From JBBDIM01 sp040880405 (GTDB lineage: Bacteria > Planctomycetota > Planctomycetia > Pirellulales > Pirellulaceae): DNA of 64,000 nucleotides. The notes under the pieces were generated by a model. That model was not told where the DNA came from. It searched no databases and saw nothing but the letters and a program-made list of their open reading frames with translations. Position numbers and translations under genes: made by a program. Location of the stretch: the NCBI GenBank assembly GCA_040880405.1, contig JBBDIM010000063.1:93627-157626 (forward strand), in the 5' to 3' direction. Below are positions 1 through 9,162 of this stretch, piece by piece; the first letter of the stretch is position 1; every line of letters begins with the position of its first letter.

Positions 1-1
1 G

Positions 2-1375
2 ATGGTCTCCACCTCGATGCAGGGGGGTTGCACCTGCGAGAACGCCCCGCACCTTCGCATCGGAGCGGGCAACATCGACTTCGCCGCCCTAATGGCACCC
101 AAACCGCAGGCGCTGATTTCCGCCAATGACTGGACGGTGGAAATCGATACCAAGGGAATGCCCGACCTGAAGAAGATTTATGCGATGCTCGGCGCAGAGA
201 ACAACCTCAACGGCAAGGCCTTTCTGCACTTCCAGCACAACTACAACGCGGTCTCGCGGACCTACATGTACAACTTCATGAATCAGCACCTGAAGCTGGG
301 CCTCCCCTCTCCGGTGATCGAGCGAGACTACGAGCCGCTCAATGTCTCGGAGGTAACCGTCTGGACCGATGAGCACCCCAAGCCGAGCGGCGCTCAGGTC
401 GGCGACGATCACGAACGCGCACTCATCGCTTGGTGGGACGAGCAGATGCAGGCTACCTTGTCCGAGTTAACGCCGACTGACAGCGAAACCCTCGGCAAGT
501 ACCGCGAAGTGATTGGCGGTGCCTGGAAGACGATGATCGGCAGAACCTTGGAAGATGTCGGTGAGGTCAGCGTTGAGACCATCCAACGCGATGAACGAGA
601 CGATCACGTGATGACGGTCGGTCTTGTGCGGCATATCGACAAAGAGGAGCAATTGCCGATCCTTGTGTTCAACCCCAGCGGCGAGCAATACAACGGCCAA
701 CTAGTCATTCTGCTGCACGAACAAGGCAAGGCAGGGCTGTTGAACGACGACGGCCAGCCGATTGAAGCCGTCCGCAAACTGCTGGGTAAGGGCTATGCGG
801 TCCTGGGTGTCGATCTGATCGGCCAAGGGGAGTTTACTGAGGATGGCACGCCTGTGGAAAATACTCGGACGATTCCGTATGGCCGTGGAGACCAACCGTG
901 GCAGAAATCGGCCGCCTATACCTTCGGGTACAATCCGGCCCTCTTCGCCCAACGGACCCACGATGTGCTGACCCTCATCGAGGCCGCTTGCTTGCCCAAG
1001 TACGAGACCCGAGAGGTCCACCTGCTCGCCATGGGTCAGACGGTTGGCCCCATTGCCTTGGCGGCCGGAGCGATGAGTGACGAACGATTGCACAGCGTAG
1101 CGGCCGATACGGCCGGTTTCCAGTTCGTCCAGGTCGATCGGATCGATCACCCGATGTTCATTCCCGGGGCGGTCCGCTACGGTGATGTCGCGGCCCTGTT
1201 GGCCTTGAACGCACCCAGAGCCGTTTGGACTTCCGACAAGATTGATCCTCAAGTCGCCAACGCCGTATACACCGCTGCGGACGCCAAAACGGCGGTTCAA
1301 TCCCAATCGACGGACGACGCAACCGCCGCAGCCATCGAGTGGCTCCTTAAACGAACGAAGGGGAACGCGGAATAA
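2..1375 (+). CDS. Acetylxylan-esterase-like alpha/beta hydrolase, 5'-truncated by the window edge
   Basis: The reading frame is open from the first bases, so the true start lies upstream and only the C-terminal ~457 residues are visible. The visible N-terminal part (MQGGCTCENAP, then MAPKPQALISANDW, then HFQHNYNAVSR about 30 residues later) resembles the end of an acetylxylan-esterase/dienelactone-hydrolase-like domain, with the late Asp/His region of the fold. A second alpha/beta-hydrolase-like half follows from about residue 190 (LVILLHEQGKAG, YAVLGVDLIGQGEF). From family knowledge, such two-part proteins in planctomycetes are exported polysaccharide esterases; the exact substrate is inferred. 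Its stop is 80 bp before the dipeptidase gene on the same strand, so co-transcription is possible. The family call is moderately secure; without the N-terminus, export and nucleophile cannot be checked. Confidence 0.7.
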   Translation: MVSTSMQGGCTCENAPHLRIGAGNIDFAALMAPKPQALISANDWTVEIDTKGMPDLKKIYAMLGAENNLNGKAFLHFQHNYNAVSRTYMYNFMNQHLKLGLPSPVIERDYEPLNVSEVTVWTDEHPKPSGAQVGDDHERALIAWWDEQMQATLSELTPTDSETLGKYREVIGGAWKTMIGRTLEDVGEVSVETIQRDERDDHVMTVGLVRHIDKEEQLPILVFNPSGEQYNGQLVILLHEQGKAGLLNDDGQPIEAVRKLLGKGYAVLGVDLIGQGEFTEDGTPVENTRTIPYGRGDQPWQKSAAYTFGYNPALFAQRTHDVLTLIEAACLPKYETREVHLLAMGQTVGPIALAAGAMSDERLHSVAADTAGFQFVQVDRIDHPMFIPGAVRYGDVAALLALNAPRAVWTSDKIDPQVANAVYTAADAKTAVQSQSTDDATAAAIEWLLKRTKGNAE

Positions 1376-1455
1376 GTTCCCCCCTCCTTGAATTTCATCG
1401 ATCCCGCCGACGATAATTCCCATTTCAATTCTCTCTAGGATCCCACCACACGACG

Positions 1456-2523
1456 ATGTTAATCTTTGATGCACACCTCGACCTTAGTCTTAACGCCATC
1501 AGCTACAATCGTGACTTACGGATGTCGATCGACGAGATCCGACGCGAAGAAGCGGGCATGACCGACCTGTGGGGCCGCGCGGCCGGGACGGTCACGCTGC
1601 CTGAGATGCGAAAGGCGGGAATTGGCCTGTGCGTCGCCACGCAGTTAGCGGGCTGCATGAAACCGGCCGCCGCCGGTGGTGGCTGGAACTCGCCGGAGCA
1701 GGCCTGGGCCATGACCCAGTGTCAGTTGGCTTGGTATCAGGCAATGGAACGAGCCGGTGAGATGCGGTCGATTCACGACCTGAAAGCGTTGAACCAACAC
1801 CTGAACCAGTGGCGTGAAGACCCCCAGAACACGCCCATCGGCTACATCCTCAGCCTGGAAGGGGCGGACTCCATTCGCGAACTGGACGACCTGGAGATCG
1901 CCTACGAACAGGGACTCAGGGCCCTCGGCCCGGCCCATTACGGCGTGGGCCGCTATGCTCTGGGGCACGATCAGAAGGGAGGCCTTACCAGCGAGGGTCG
2001 CGGGCTACTCAAAGAGATGGATCGACTCGGGATCATCCTCGATGTCACCCACCTGTGCGATCAAACCTTTTGGGACACCCTGGAAGTGTTTAGCGGTCCG
2101 GTCTGGGCGAGTCATCACAACTGCCGGGCCTTGGTAGACGATCCAAGACAACTTTCGGACGACCAAATCAAGGCCTTGGCCGAGCGCGACGCGGTGATCG
2201 GCATCGCGATGGATGTCTGGATGGTCGTTCCCGGTTGGGAGCGCGGCGTGACCAATCACGACAACCTGCCGGGTGCCAACCTGGAGGCCTTGGCCAACCA
2301 TGTCGATCATGTCTGCCAACTCTTGGGAACCACTCGGCATACCGGGATCGGGACCGATCTGGATGGCGGGTTCGGCGCGGAGCAAACACCGGCCGACTTG
2401 GACACGATCGCCGACCTGACCCGATTTATCGAGATCTTGCGGGATCGCGGTTACAGCGAAGAGGAGCTAGAGGGGATCTGCCACGGCAACTTCCTCTCGG
2501 TCATCCAGCGTGCCTGGAGTTGA
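1456..2523 (+). CDS. Membrane dipeptidase family metallopeptidase (M19)
   Basis: This 355-residue protein matches the renal dipeptidase family, zinc enzymes with an amidohydrolase-like barrel that cleave dipeptides, including D-residue peptides. The metal-ligand motifs appear in order: DAHLD near the N-terminus, SLEGAD around residue 135, VTHLC near 197, SHHNCR near 218 and GTDLDGG near 299. No signal peptide is seen, so it is probably cytoplasmic. The ATG is preceded by a short untranslated gap after the hydrolase gene. It is followed at once by a YhdT-like gene and a sodium:solute symporter, which suggests uptake of a small molecule coupled to its hydrolysis (inference). Length is normal for bacterial members. 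Confidence 0.9.
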   Translation: MLIFDAHLDLSLNAISYNRDLRMSIDEIRREEAGMTDLWGRAAGTVTLPEMRKAGIGLCVATQLAGCMKPAAAGGGWNSPEQAWAMTQCQLAWYQAMERAGEMRSIHDLKALNQHLNQWREDPQNTPIGYILSLEGADSIRELDDLEIAYEQGLRALGPAHYGVGRYALGHDQKGGLTSEGRGLLKEMDRLGIILDVTHLCDQTFWDTLEVFSGPVWASHHNCRALVDDPRQLSDDQIKALAERDAVIGIAMDVWMVVPGWERGVTNHDNLPGANLEALANHVDHVCQLLGTTRHTGIGTDLDGGFGAEQTPADLDTIADLTRFIEILRDRGYSEEELEGICHGNFLSVIQRAWS

Positions 2524-2548
2524 TGCTCCGAACCTAGCCCAAGGATTC

Positions 2549-2911
2549 ATGACCATGGATCGCTCACCACCGCCGGAAGGCTCGGATACTTCCGCCGAAC
2601 CACCGCACGACACCCTGCTGGCGAACTGTCGCCGCGAGATGGGCTGGAGCCTGCTGCTGTGGGTGGTTTGTTTCATCTGGGTGATCGGCTATTGCGGCCT
2701 GTTTGGCTACCAGGTCGAGGGCCAAGAGACGAGCATCGTCCTGGGGATGCCATCTTGGGTGGTGTGGGGCATTTGTTTGCCTTGGCTGGTGGCTGTCCTC
2801 TTTTCGACCGGCTTTGCGTTATGGGGCATCGTGGACGATCCGCTGGGAGAAAATCCCGAACAGGAAAAACCCACCCAACCCATGGAAGGGCCTGGCTCCC
2901 ATCATGGCTGA
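2549..2911 (+). CDS. YhdT-like (DUF997) small membrane protein
   Basis: The start is placed at the ATG that follows the dipeptidase stop by 25 bp, giving about 120 residues; ATG 2555 is an alternative. Two hydrophobic segments are visible (roughly residues 31-50 and 60-85), followed by an acidic DDPLGE tail. The pattern GMPSW...LPWL...D-PL matches YhdT, the small protein encoded just upstream of the PanF pantothenate symporter in enterobacteria. Here its 3' end overlaps the start of an SSS symporter by 8 bp, the same arrangement as yhdT-panF. Inferred role: an accessory subunit of the following transporter. The function of the family is not well established. Confidence 0.75.
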   Translation: MTMDRSPPPEGSDTSAEPPHDTLLANCRREMGWSLLLWVVCFIWVIGYCGLFGYQVEGQETSIVLGMPSWVVWGICLPWLVAVLFSTGFALWGIVDDPLGENPEQEKPTQPMEGPGSHHG

Positions 2912-4799
2912 ATCGTCCAATGCGGCCCTCATTACTTTTTTGATTTACACCTTTGCGGTGTTAGCCCTCGCGGTCCTCTCAAGCCGGGTCGCCAAGGGAA
3001 AGGAATTTGTGGGTGAGTACTTTCTGGGGAGCCGGGGCTTTGGGGTGTGGGCCTTCGCCTTAACCTTCGCCGCGACCAACGCCTCCGGTGGCACCTTCAT
3101 GGGGTTCCCCGCGTTGATCTATACCCATGGGTGGACGCTCGCCCTGTGGATTGCTGGCTACATGGTGTTGCCGCTATTATCGATGGGGCTGATCGGCAAA
3201 CGGCTGAATCAGGTGGCACGGAAGACCAACGCCGTCACCATCCCAGAAATTTTGGGGGCGCGTTTCGAGAGTACCCAGGTCACCCTGGTCGCGACGCTGC
3301 TGTTGATCCTGTTCATGTTTTTCTACCTGGTCGCCCAGTTCAAAGCGGGTGGCACGATCCTCAGCACCTTGCTCTCCGGCGAACCCGCCTTTCAAGCCGC
3401 GGCGGCGACTGTAACCTACGCCGTGCAGGACATTCCTTGGCTGAACCAAGCCTCCGGCGATTATCTGGTTTGCCTTAGTGTGTTTGGTGTTTCGGTGATC
3501 GTCTACGTCGTTTACGGCGGGTTTCGCGCGGTCGTCTGGACCGATGTGATGCAGGGAATCGTCATGTTTGTGGGGGTGATCCTGATGCTGTACTTGGCGC
3601 TGAGTCAGGTCGGCGGACTTGGCAACGCCACCCGACAAATGGCCTTGATGACACCACCGGAACCGGGCACCGCCACCATTCGCATTTCCGAGCCACTGGA
3701 GACCGACCTGATATTGCCCAAAGGGAGCTGGATCAAAGACGCGGGCCAGGCGTATCGACTAGCCGAATTGACCCTAATTCCCTCCGGTTCTGAGGAAAGC
3801 GCTGCAACCAAGATCCTGCGGATCACCACGCCATTCGAGATTGAGAAAATCGAGTCCTCGCCGCTGATTCAGGACCTGATTCAAAAAAACGGTTTGGAGG
3901 TTTCGGTCGACGTTGAGAAGCTTCGCCCTTACGCCTATGGGGCGAATCAGCCAGGCGTTTATGTCAGTAACCCCGGACCGAGCGCCGGCAGCAGTCTCGG
4001 TTTCCTAGCATTTGGTACGGCGATCAGCTTCTTTATCTTTTGGCCGTTTGGAGCGACCGGTCAGCCGGGCAACATGGTGCGGTTGATGGCGTTTAAAGAC
4101 AGCAAAACACTGCGGTATTCGATCATCACTGTTTCGGTCTATTACGCCATCATCTACTTTTCGCTCGTGATCATCTTCTGCTGTGGCCGCGTGCTGATGC
4201 CGGGGATGGAGATCGATCCGGATCGGGCCATGCCCGACTTGGCGGCGCGGCTGACCGCGGCGGCCGGGACGCCTTGGCTGGCAGGGTTACTGATTGCCGC
4301 GCCGTTCGCGGCGGTGATGTCGAGTGTGGATAGTTTTCTGCTGCTGGTTTCCTCCTCGGTGGTCCGCGACGTCTACCAGCGGCACATCTCGCCGGATGCC
4401 CCGGAATCCCGAATCAAACGGCTCACCTATCTGGTGACAGTGACCGTGGGTGTGTTGGCGGTGCTGGTGGTGATCAAACCGCCCACCTACCTGCAAGACC
4501 TGATCGTCTTCGCCACCGGCGGGCTGGCCGCTTGCTTTTTGGTGCCGATGCTCCTCTCGCTTTACTGGCAGAGAATGACCGCCGCCGGAGCGATCGCGGG
4601 GATGATCGGCGGCACCGGAATGCACCTCGGACTTACTTGGTGGGGCTACTACGTTTACAACAAGTTCGAGCCGTACGAACTGCTGGGGCTCAACCCATTC
4701 ATTTGGGATATTTTGCTATCAACAATCGCGGCGATCACCGTCGCCTACCTAAGCAAAGCGGACCCCCGCCACTTCCAGAAGTACTTTTCGGGAAATTAG
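2904..4799 (+). CDS. Sodium:solute symporter (SSS family), PanF-like, with a large hydrophilic insertion
   Basis: The ATG overlaps the YhdT-like gene by 8 bp and gives a 631-residue protein with about 13 hydrophobic segments. N-terminal features (FLGSRGFGVWAFALTFAATNASGGTF without a break in the sodium-site helix, then NAVTIPEILGARF) are typical of the SSS family. PanF-type members are about 480 residues. The excess is mainly a polar segment at residues ~241-362, between membrane blocks, rich in Pro, Glu and beta-type sequence. The substrate cannot be read from sequence. The YhdT neighbour suggests a PanF-like transporter, while the upstream dipeptidase suggests a peptide or amino-acid link. 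The convergent sulfatase gene ends 42 bp downstream. Confidence 0.88.
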   Translation: MAESSNAALITFLIYTFAVLALAVLSSRVAKGKEFVGEYFLGSRGFGVWAFALTFAATNASGGTFMGFPALIYTHGWTLALWIAGYMVLPLLSMGLIGKRLNQVARKTNAVTIPEILGARFESTQVTLVATLLLILFMFFYLVAQFKAGGTILSTLLSGEPAFQAAAATVTYAVQDIPWLNQASGDYLVCLSVFGVSVIVYVVYGGFRAVVWTDVMQGIVMFVGVILMLYLALSQVGGLGNATRQMALMTPPEPGTATIRISEPLETDLILPKGSWIKDAGQAYRLAELTLIPSGSEESAATKILRITTPFEIEKIESSPLIQDLIQKNGLEVSVDVEKLRPYAYGANQPGVYVSNPGPSAGSSLGFLAFGTAISFFIFWPFGATGQPGNMVRLMAFKDSKTLRYSIITVSVYYAIIYFSLVIIFCCGRVLMPGMEIDPDRAMPDLAARLTAAAGTPWLAGLLIAAPFAAVMSSVDSFLLLVSSSVVRDVYQRHISPDAPESRIKRLTYLVTVTVGVLAVLVVIKPPTYLQDLIVFATGGLAACFLVPMLLSLYWQRMTAAGAIAGMIGGTGMHLGLTWWGYYVYNKFEPYELLGLNPFIWDILLSTIAAITVAYLSKADPRHFQKYFSGN

Positions 4800-4841
4800 C
4801 GGGAGAGTGCCAAGTCGTGCCGATCGAGGGCTTCCACACCT

Positions 4842-6233
4842 TCAATCTTCCAGATGCCACTGGGCCCCATCGGCCATCACGCTGGCGTTGATCTTCAGCA
4901 ATTCCGCTCGCATTCGCGCGGCTACCTCCGGAAGTTCCTCGGCGAGATCATGGGTTTGGGAAGGGTCTTTCTCCAGATTGTAGAGGCGGAAGTTGGCATA
5001 GCCTCCCTTGCGAATGCTCGGGATCCAGCTCTCTTGGAGGCGGTTGTCGGTCGAGAGTTCATAGTCCGGATCGGCGACCATGGAATACTTACCGTCCCGC
5101 ATCGCCACGATTGGTCGCCCCTTGTGCAGGTGCCAGAACAGCGGTTGCTCTCGTGCGAATTTTTTCCCGGCCTGCGGCCGCAGGATAGGCGACAGATCGG
5201 CACCATCCAGGTGGACGCCAGAGGGTGTTTCCAGGTCGAGCAAACCACACACCGTCGGCAGGAGATCGACCAAACCGGACGGGGTGGAATTCACTTTCCC
5301 TGCTTCAATCTTTCCCGGCCAGGAGACAATCCCCGGTACCCGGATGCCTCCTTCCCAATTGGTTCCCTTACTTCCCCGAAGCTCTCCCACCCGGTCGCGG
5401 CGGTAGCTGCCGTTGTCCGAGGCGTAAATAATGATCGTCTCTTCCGGCGGGGCGACTTCCCGGAGTTTGGCTAGTAAGCGGCCAATCGCGCGGTCCTCGT
5501 TGTCGATGGTGCCAGAGTAAATCGCCGCACGATCATTCAACTTGCCATACTCGGAAACGATCTCGTCCGGGGCAGCGATCGGGGCGTGCGGTTCATGAAA
5601 CCAGACGTTCAGAAAGAAGGGCTTATCGGCGGGGCGATGCTCATCCAACCAGGTGATTGCCTCGTCCGCTACCAGTTGGCAAGCGTAGCCTTCCATCTTT
5701 CCCACGGCCTTGCCATTACGAATGAAATTGTCCGGGTTATGGTGGCTCGGATCGGCGTTGTTGGGTGTCGCAAACCAGTAGTCAAAACCATGGGCCGCGG
5801 GGTTGGGCTTCTCGTACTTGCCGGTCGATAACCCCAGATGCCACTTACCGACATGCGCGGTCGCGTAACCCGCCTCCTTCAAAATCTCCGCCAATGTCAC
5901 TTCCCGCTCCAGCAGATGCGTCCGCTGGCTAGGGTCATGAATCCAGCTATAGACACCGGCTCGGATATGTTGCCGGCCGGTCAATAGCGTCGCCCGAGAG
6001 GGAGAACAGACCGCGCACCCGGAGTAGAAATCGGTGAAGCGCATTCCACCCTCAGCCAACTGATCGAGCTCGGGAGTTTTTACCGGACCGCCATAGCACC
6101 CGATATCCTTCCAACCCAAATCGTCGGAGAGTAGGACCACGACGTTCGGTCGCTCAGCGGCTGAGGCACTACCGGCCCAGAGTACAACCGCTAGGCCGGT
6201 TAACACGAAACGCAAAAGGTTCTTGTAATTCAT
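4842..6233 (-). CDS. Secreted type I sulfatase
   Basis: This 463-residue arylsulfatase-family protein hydrolyses sulfate esters, in planctomycetes usually on sulfated polysaccharides. It has an N-terminal signal peptide ending near ASA-AE. The formylglycine motif C-S-P-S-R has Cys76, followed by TLLTGR. Metal-binding Asp37-Asp38 lie in LLSDDLGW, and a later ASDNGSY block supplies further ligands. Maturation needs a formylglycine-generating enzyme, which is not in this window. Length is typical. It is the last gene of a minus-strand group (10533 to 4842) of exported proteins that may act together on extracellular substrates; that grouping is inferred from order only. Confidence 0.93.
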   Translation of the reverse strand: MNYKNLLRFVLTGLAVVLWAGSASAAERPNVVVLLSDDLGWKDIGCYGGPVKTPELDQLAEGGMRFTDFYSGCAVCSPSRATLLTGRQHIRAGVYSWIHDPSQRTHLLEREVTLAEILKEAGYATAHVGKWHLGLSTGKYEKPNPAAHGFDYWFATPNNADPSHHNPDNFIRNGKAVGKMEGYACQLVADEAITWLDEHRPADKPFFLNVWFHEPHAPIAAPDEIVSEYGKLNDRAAIYSGTIDNEDRAIGRLLAKLREVAPPEETIIIYASDNGSYRRDRVGELRGSKGTNWEGGIRVPGIVSWPGKIEAGKVNSTPSGLVDLLPTVCGLLDLETPSGVHLDGADLSPILRPQAGKKFAREQPLFWHLHKGRPIVAMRDGKYSMVADPDYELSTDNRLQESWIPSIRKGGYANFRLYNLEKDPSQTHDLAEELPEVAARMRAELLKINASVMADGAQWHLED

Positions 6234-6308
6234 GATGAAACTCCAAAGTTGCTTGCCATCGTTGATAGTGACGAGTCGGCCTGACGGCGCGATGGCCTTG
6301 GCCTGATC

Positions 6309-7361
6309 CTACGGTTTGTCCTGCATCAACTCGATCATGGCGTCGGCCATCGCCCCACCAATTCGGTTGAACCAGATCGCGCTACCCAGGTAATGATACG
6401 GAAAATCACCCCCGACTTTGTCCCAGGCCTCCTGATTCTCGCGCCAGGTGGGAAACAGTTCCTCGGCCGTTTTATCGACCAGGATGTCGGTCCGGATCGC
6501 CTTGACGTTGCCTTTGAACCGCGGGACCTCGTTCATTGCGAGTTGACCCTGCTGCACGATCTCCATCGCACCTTTGGCTGGCTGCGATCCGTTCTGGCCC
6601 ATCACACCAATCACGAACGGCAAGTGCGGGACATCCAGATCCTTCCGAATATCGTCAATGAAGTGCCGCATGTTGGACTCATACTCATGTTCCGCGCCGT
6701 ATTGATCGTTCCAACCCTGGAACCAAACAACGCCCGTTAGCTCCAGCGGCCGGCCCTCGAGCTCGGGAAATAACGTGCCGGAGTTTTCCATTACCTCGCG
6801 GACTTCGGCCATCATTGCCCGATACGAGGAACCGTAGTCTCGCTTGATGTCCTCCATCGTCGGCAGGAGGGCGATCTTGTCGTTCTTCTCATTGTTTTGA
6901 GTCACCCGGTCCTGGGCCTGTTTCAGTTCCTTTTCCAAGACCTCGCTCGCCGGAAACTCGGCCGAAGGGGAACGAAACAGCTTATACAGCGAGTGCCCAC
7001 CCCAGGCCGCCTTGATCAAGATGACCGGCTCCTCCAGGTGATTGCCCATTCGGGTGCCGAACTCCAGTTCCAATCCGGTTCGGCCAGGCGAACCATACCC
7101 GACGGTCAGCGGCCCCTTGCGGCCCAAGAACTTAATAAACACGTCATCCCGTACCGCCCAATCGTCGTTCTCGCGAAGATGCGCGAACTGAACTTTGGTT
7201 TCTTCGGCGGTAGCCTGGCGGTCCAGCAGTTTGTTCGGGGCCTTCCCTTCCATGTTGGACTGACCAGCCAGGATAAACACCTTTACCGGTTTTTCGGCAG
7301 CTCGCAATGGCAGAGGCATCATCGCGCCAAAAATCAAAGACCAAGCCAAGAGACGAATCAT
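6309..7361 (-). CDS. Sialate O-acetylesterase-domain (SASA) carbohydrate esterase
   Basis: The start is the ATG at 7361 because it has AGAGGA just upstream and begins a clear signal peptide (MIRLLAWSLIFGAMM to RAAE). Longer upstream starts lack this. The protein is about 350 residues. The GQSNMEG block carries the expected nucleophile Ser35, and the GGDFPYHYLGS region near the C-terminus carries the catalytic His with a nearby Asp. SASA proteins remove acetyl groups from sugars. The gene lies 75 bp upstream of the sulfatase on the same strand, which fits removal of O-acetyl and O-sulfate decorations from the same glycans (inference). Confidence 0.87.
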   Translation of the reverse strand: MIRLLAWSLIFGAMMPLPLRAAEKPVKVFILAGQSNMEGKAPNKLLDRQATAEETKVQFAHLRENDDWAVRDDVFIKFLGRKGPLTVGYGSPGRTGLELEFGTRMGNHLEEPVILIKAAWGGHSLYKLFRSPSAEFPASEVLEKELKQAQDRVTQNNEKNDKIALLPTMEDIKRDYGSSYRAMMAEVREVMENSGTLFPELEGRPLELTGVVWFQGWNDQYGAEHEYESNMRHFIDDIRKDLDVPHLPFVIGVMGQNGSQPAKGAMEIVQQGQLAMNEVPRFKGNVKAIRTDILVDKTAEELFPTWRENQEAWDKVGGDFPYHYLGSAIWFNRIGGAMADAMIELMQDKP

Positions 7362-7439
7362 CGTCGTCCTCTTTATCGAAATAGCCGTCCTGCGGCCTGG
7401 GCTAAACTCCCTCATGCCTTGCACAAGGAATCAAAAATA

Positions 7440-9110
7440 TCACTCTTGCTTTAAGATCAACCGCTGATTTGCTTGGACACCTTCCTCGGCGAGGGTCCCT
7501 TGGCCATGCGGCAACACAATCTCAAGGTCCACGGTTGCGTGGTCGCCCAGGCCGAAGTGTGCGAGGGCTTCCTGGCCAGAGCAGTAGCCGTAGCCGATGC
7601 CGATTTCACGGCAACCAAGCAGCGCGGCGGACTCTCCCATTTTCCCGGCCGGGTAAATCTTCACCTTGGAGCCAATCCCCATCCGATTGACCCCTCCCAA
7701 GCCTCGCCCTTCGACACCCACCTGAAGCCAGTTTCCACCGGGGGTTTCATTCCTGAGCAGTAACGAAGGGGACTCGATCCACCAGTTGGCCAAAAATAGA
7801 TCGAGTCGGCCGTCCCGGTCGAAGTCGGCTGAGGGGGCGGCCGCCATGTACATGATCTTCCCGTCCCGCAAGATCTTATCGAACAGCGGCCCGCTCCGGC
7901 CAATTCCCAAATCCTCGGCATTGGGGAAATCATTCACGGCAAAGGCGTCTTCGCGAAACCGGGGGATCCCATCGCGGACCCCCAGGTTCTTATAGATCAC
8001 CGGGTAAGGTTTCCCATCCTTAAACTTCACGATGCTGACATAGATGTCGGGCCAACCGTCGTTGTCGAAGTCTTGGATCTCCACATGCGGAGCCTTCATC
8101 AGCAGCGGCTTCAGGCCGGCCGCCTCGGTAATGTCCTCAAACTTAGGCACCCCGCCAGTGACCCCGCGGTTCAGATAGAGCCGGATCGGTGCCGGGTTTT
8201 TCCAGGGGCTTTTGAAGTGATGCCCGATGACAATGTCCGGCAGTCCGTCTCGATTGACATCAGCAATCGTCACCCCCGCGGGCGTGTCGGCTTCCTGGTC
8301 GAGTTCCCATCGGAACACCTCGCGGGTCCCCTCAGCCTCGCGAAAACCTCCCTTGCGATTACCCAGTAGCAGCCGGTGCTCGCCCGCTCCGTGGCACAAA
8401 AAGATATCGGGAATGCCATCGTCGTTGACATCCGCCACGGCGACACCCAGACCTCCAAAACCTGCCGGCAGCCCGGCCGCTTCCGCGACATTCTTAAACC
8501 GCAGCCCCCCCTGGTTATGGTACAGGGCAGGGCCGGTTGCGACCTGAGCGGAGTAGTACTGCTCGCATGTGATCAGATCCAGAAGGCCATCCCCATCAAA
8601 GTCGAGGGCCGCAAGTCCCCGCCCCTGATAGCCGGGCGGACAGGCCCCACATTCGGCCGAAACATCCGTGAATTTGCCGTCACCGTCGTTGCGAAATAAC
8701 AGGCTCTGATTGGCCCGAGGCCCCTCTTTGCCACTAACGCAATTCGAGACGTACAGATCAAGATTGCCATCGTTCGTGAGATCGACAAACAGGGCCCCAC
8801 TGCCCGCGCCTGAGGTTTGGAGATGCTTTTGGGTATCGAGCGTGAATTTCCCCTCGTCGTTTTTCAGGAGCATGCTCGGCTTGGAACCGGCGTCGTGAAA
8901 CGTGGCGACAAACAGGTCGGGCCAACCATTGTGGTCGACATCGCCCCAAGCCGCTCCATGCCCACGGATTCCGGCGATCGCCGGTAGCAGACCGGTTTCC
9001 TCGCCGACATCTCGAAAGACGAAAGGGTAGTCGTCCGCGGTGGCCGGATGGCCCGCCATCGCCAAAGCCACTACCACCCAGACCAAGCTCTTGATATCGT
9101 TTCGCGTCAT
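7440..9110 (-). CDS. Exported FG-GAP repeat protein with C-terminal ASPIC/UnbV domain
   Basis: The start is set at ATG 9110, after an AAGAGACG-like ribosome site and at the head of a signal peptide (MTRNDIKSLVWVVV to ATAD). The protein of about 556 residues has repeated D-D-G-D/N-G-x-D-L/I calcium-loop motifs (DVDHNGWPDLF, DFDGDGLLDLI, DVNDDGIPDIF, DVNRDGLPDIV, DFDNDGWPDIY, DFDRDGRLDLF), as in FG-GAP/VCBS beta-propellers. The last ~110 residues (NWLQVGVEG, MGIGSKVKIYP, HFGLGDH) match ASPIC/UnbV. These proteins are extracellular; ligand and function are unknown. It sits between the esterase and another exported propeller. Confidence 0.88.
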   Translation of the reverse strand: MTRNDIKSLVWVVVALAMAGHPATADDYPFVFRDVGEETGLLPAIAGIRGHGAAWGDVDHNGWPDLFVATFHDAGSKPSMLLKNDEGKFTLDTQKHLQTSGAGSGALFVDLTNDGNLDLYVSNCVSGKEGPRANQSLLFRNDGDGKFTDVSAECGACPPGYQGRGLAALDFDGDGLLDLITCEQYYSAQVATGPALYHNQGGLRFKNVAEAAGLPAGFGGLGVAVADVNDDGIPDIFLCHGAGEHRLLLGNRKGGFREAEGTREVFRWELDQEADTPAGVTIADVNRDGLPDIVIGHHFKSPWKNPAPIRLYLNRGVTGGVPKFEDITEAAGLKPLLMKAPHVEIQDFDNDGWPDIYVSIVKFKDGKPYPVIYKNLGVRDGIPRFREDAFAVNDFPNAEDLGIGRSGPLFDKILRDGKIMYMAAAPSADFDRDGRLDLFLANWWIESPSLLLRNETPGGNWLQVGVEGRGLGGVNRMGIGSKVKIYPAGKMGESAALLGCREIGIGYGYCSGQEALAHFGLGDHATVDLEIVLPHGQGTLAEEGVQANQRLILKQE

Positions 9111-9162
9111 CGCGTCTCTTACTCGATTAGGTTTGTTTGTTGGCGAACAGAATGATTCAGGC

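Noticed and set aside
701..1474. 257-codon minus-strand frame across the esterase end and the dipeptidase start
   Set aside because: It overlaps two well-supported genes on the other strand and has no recognisable domain.
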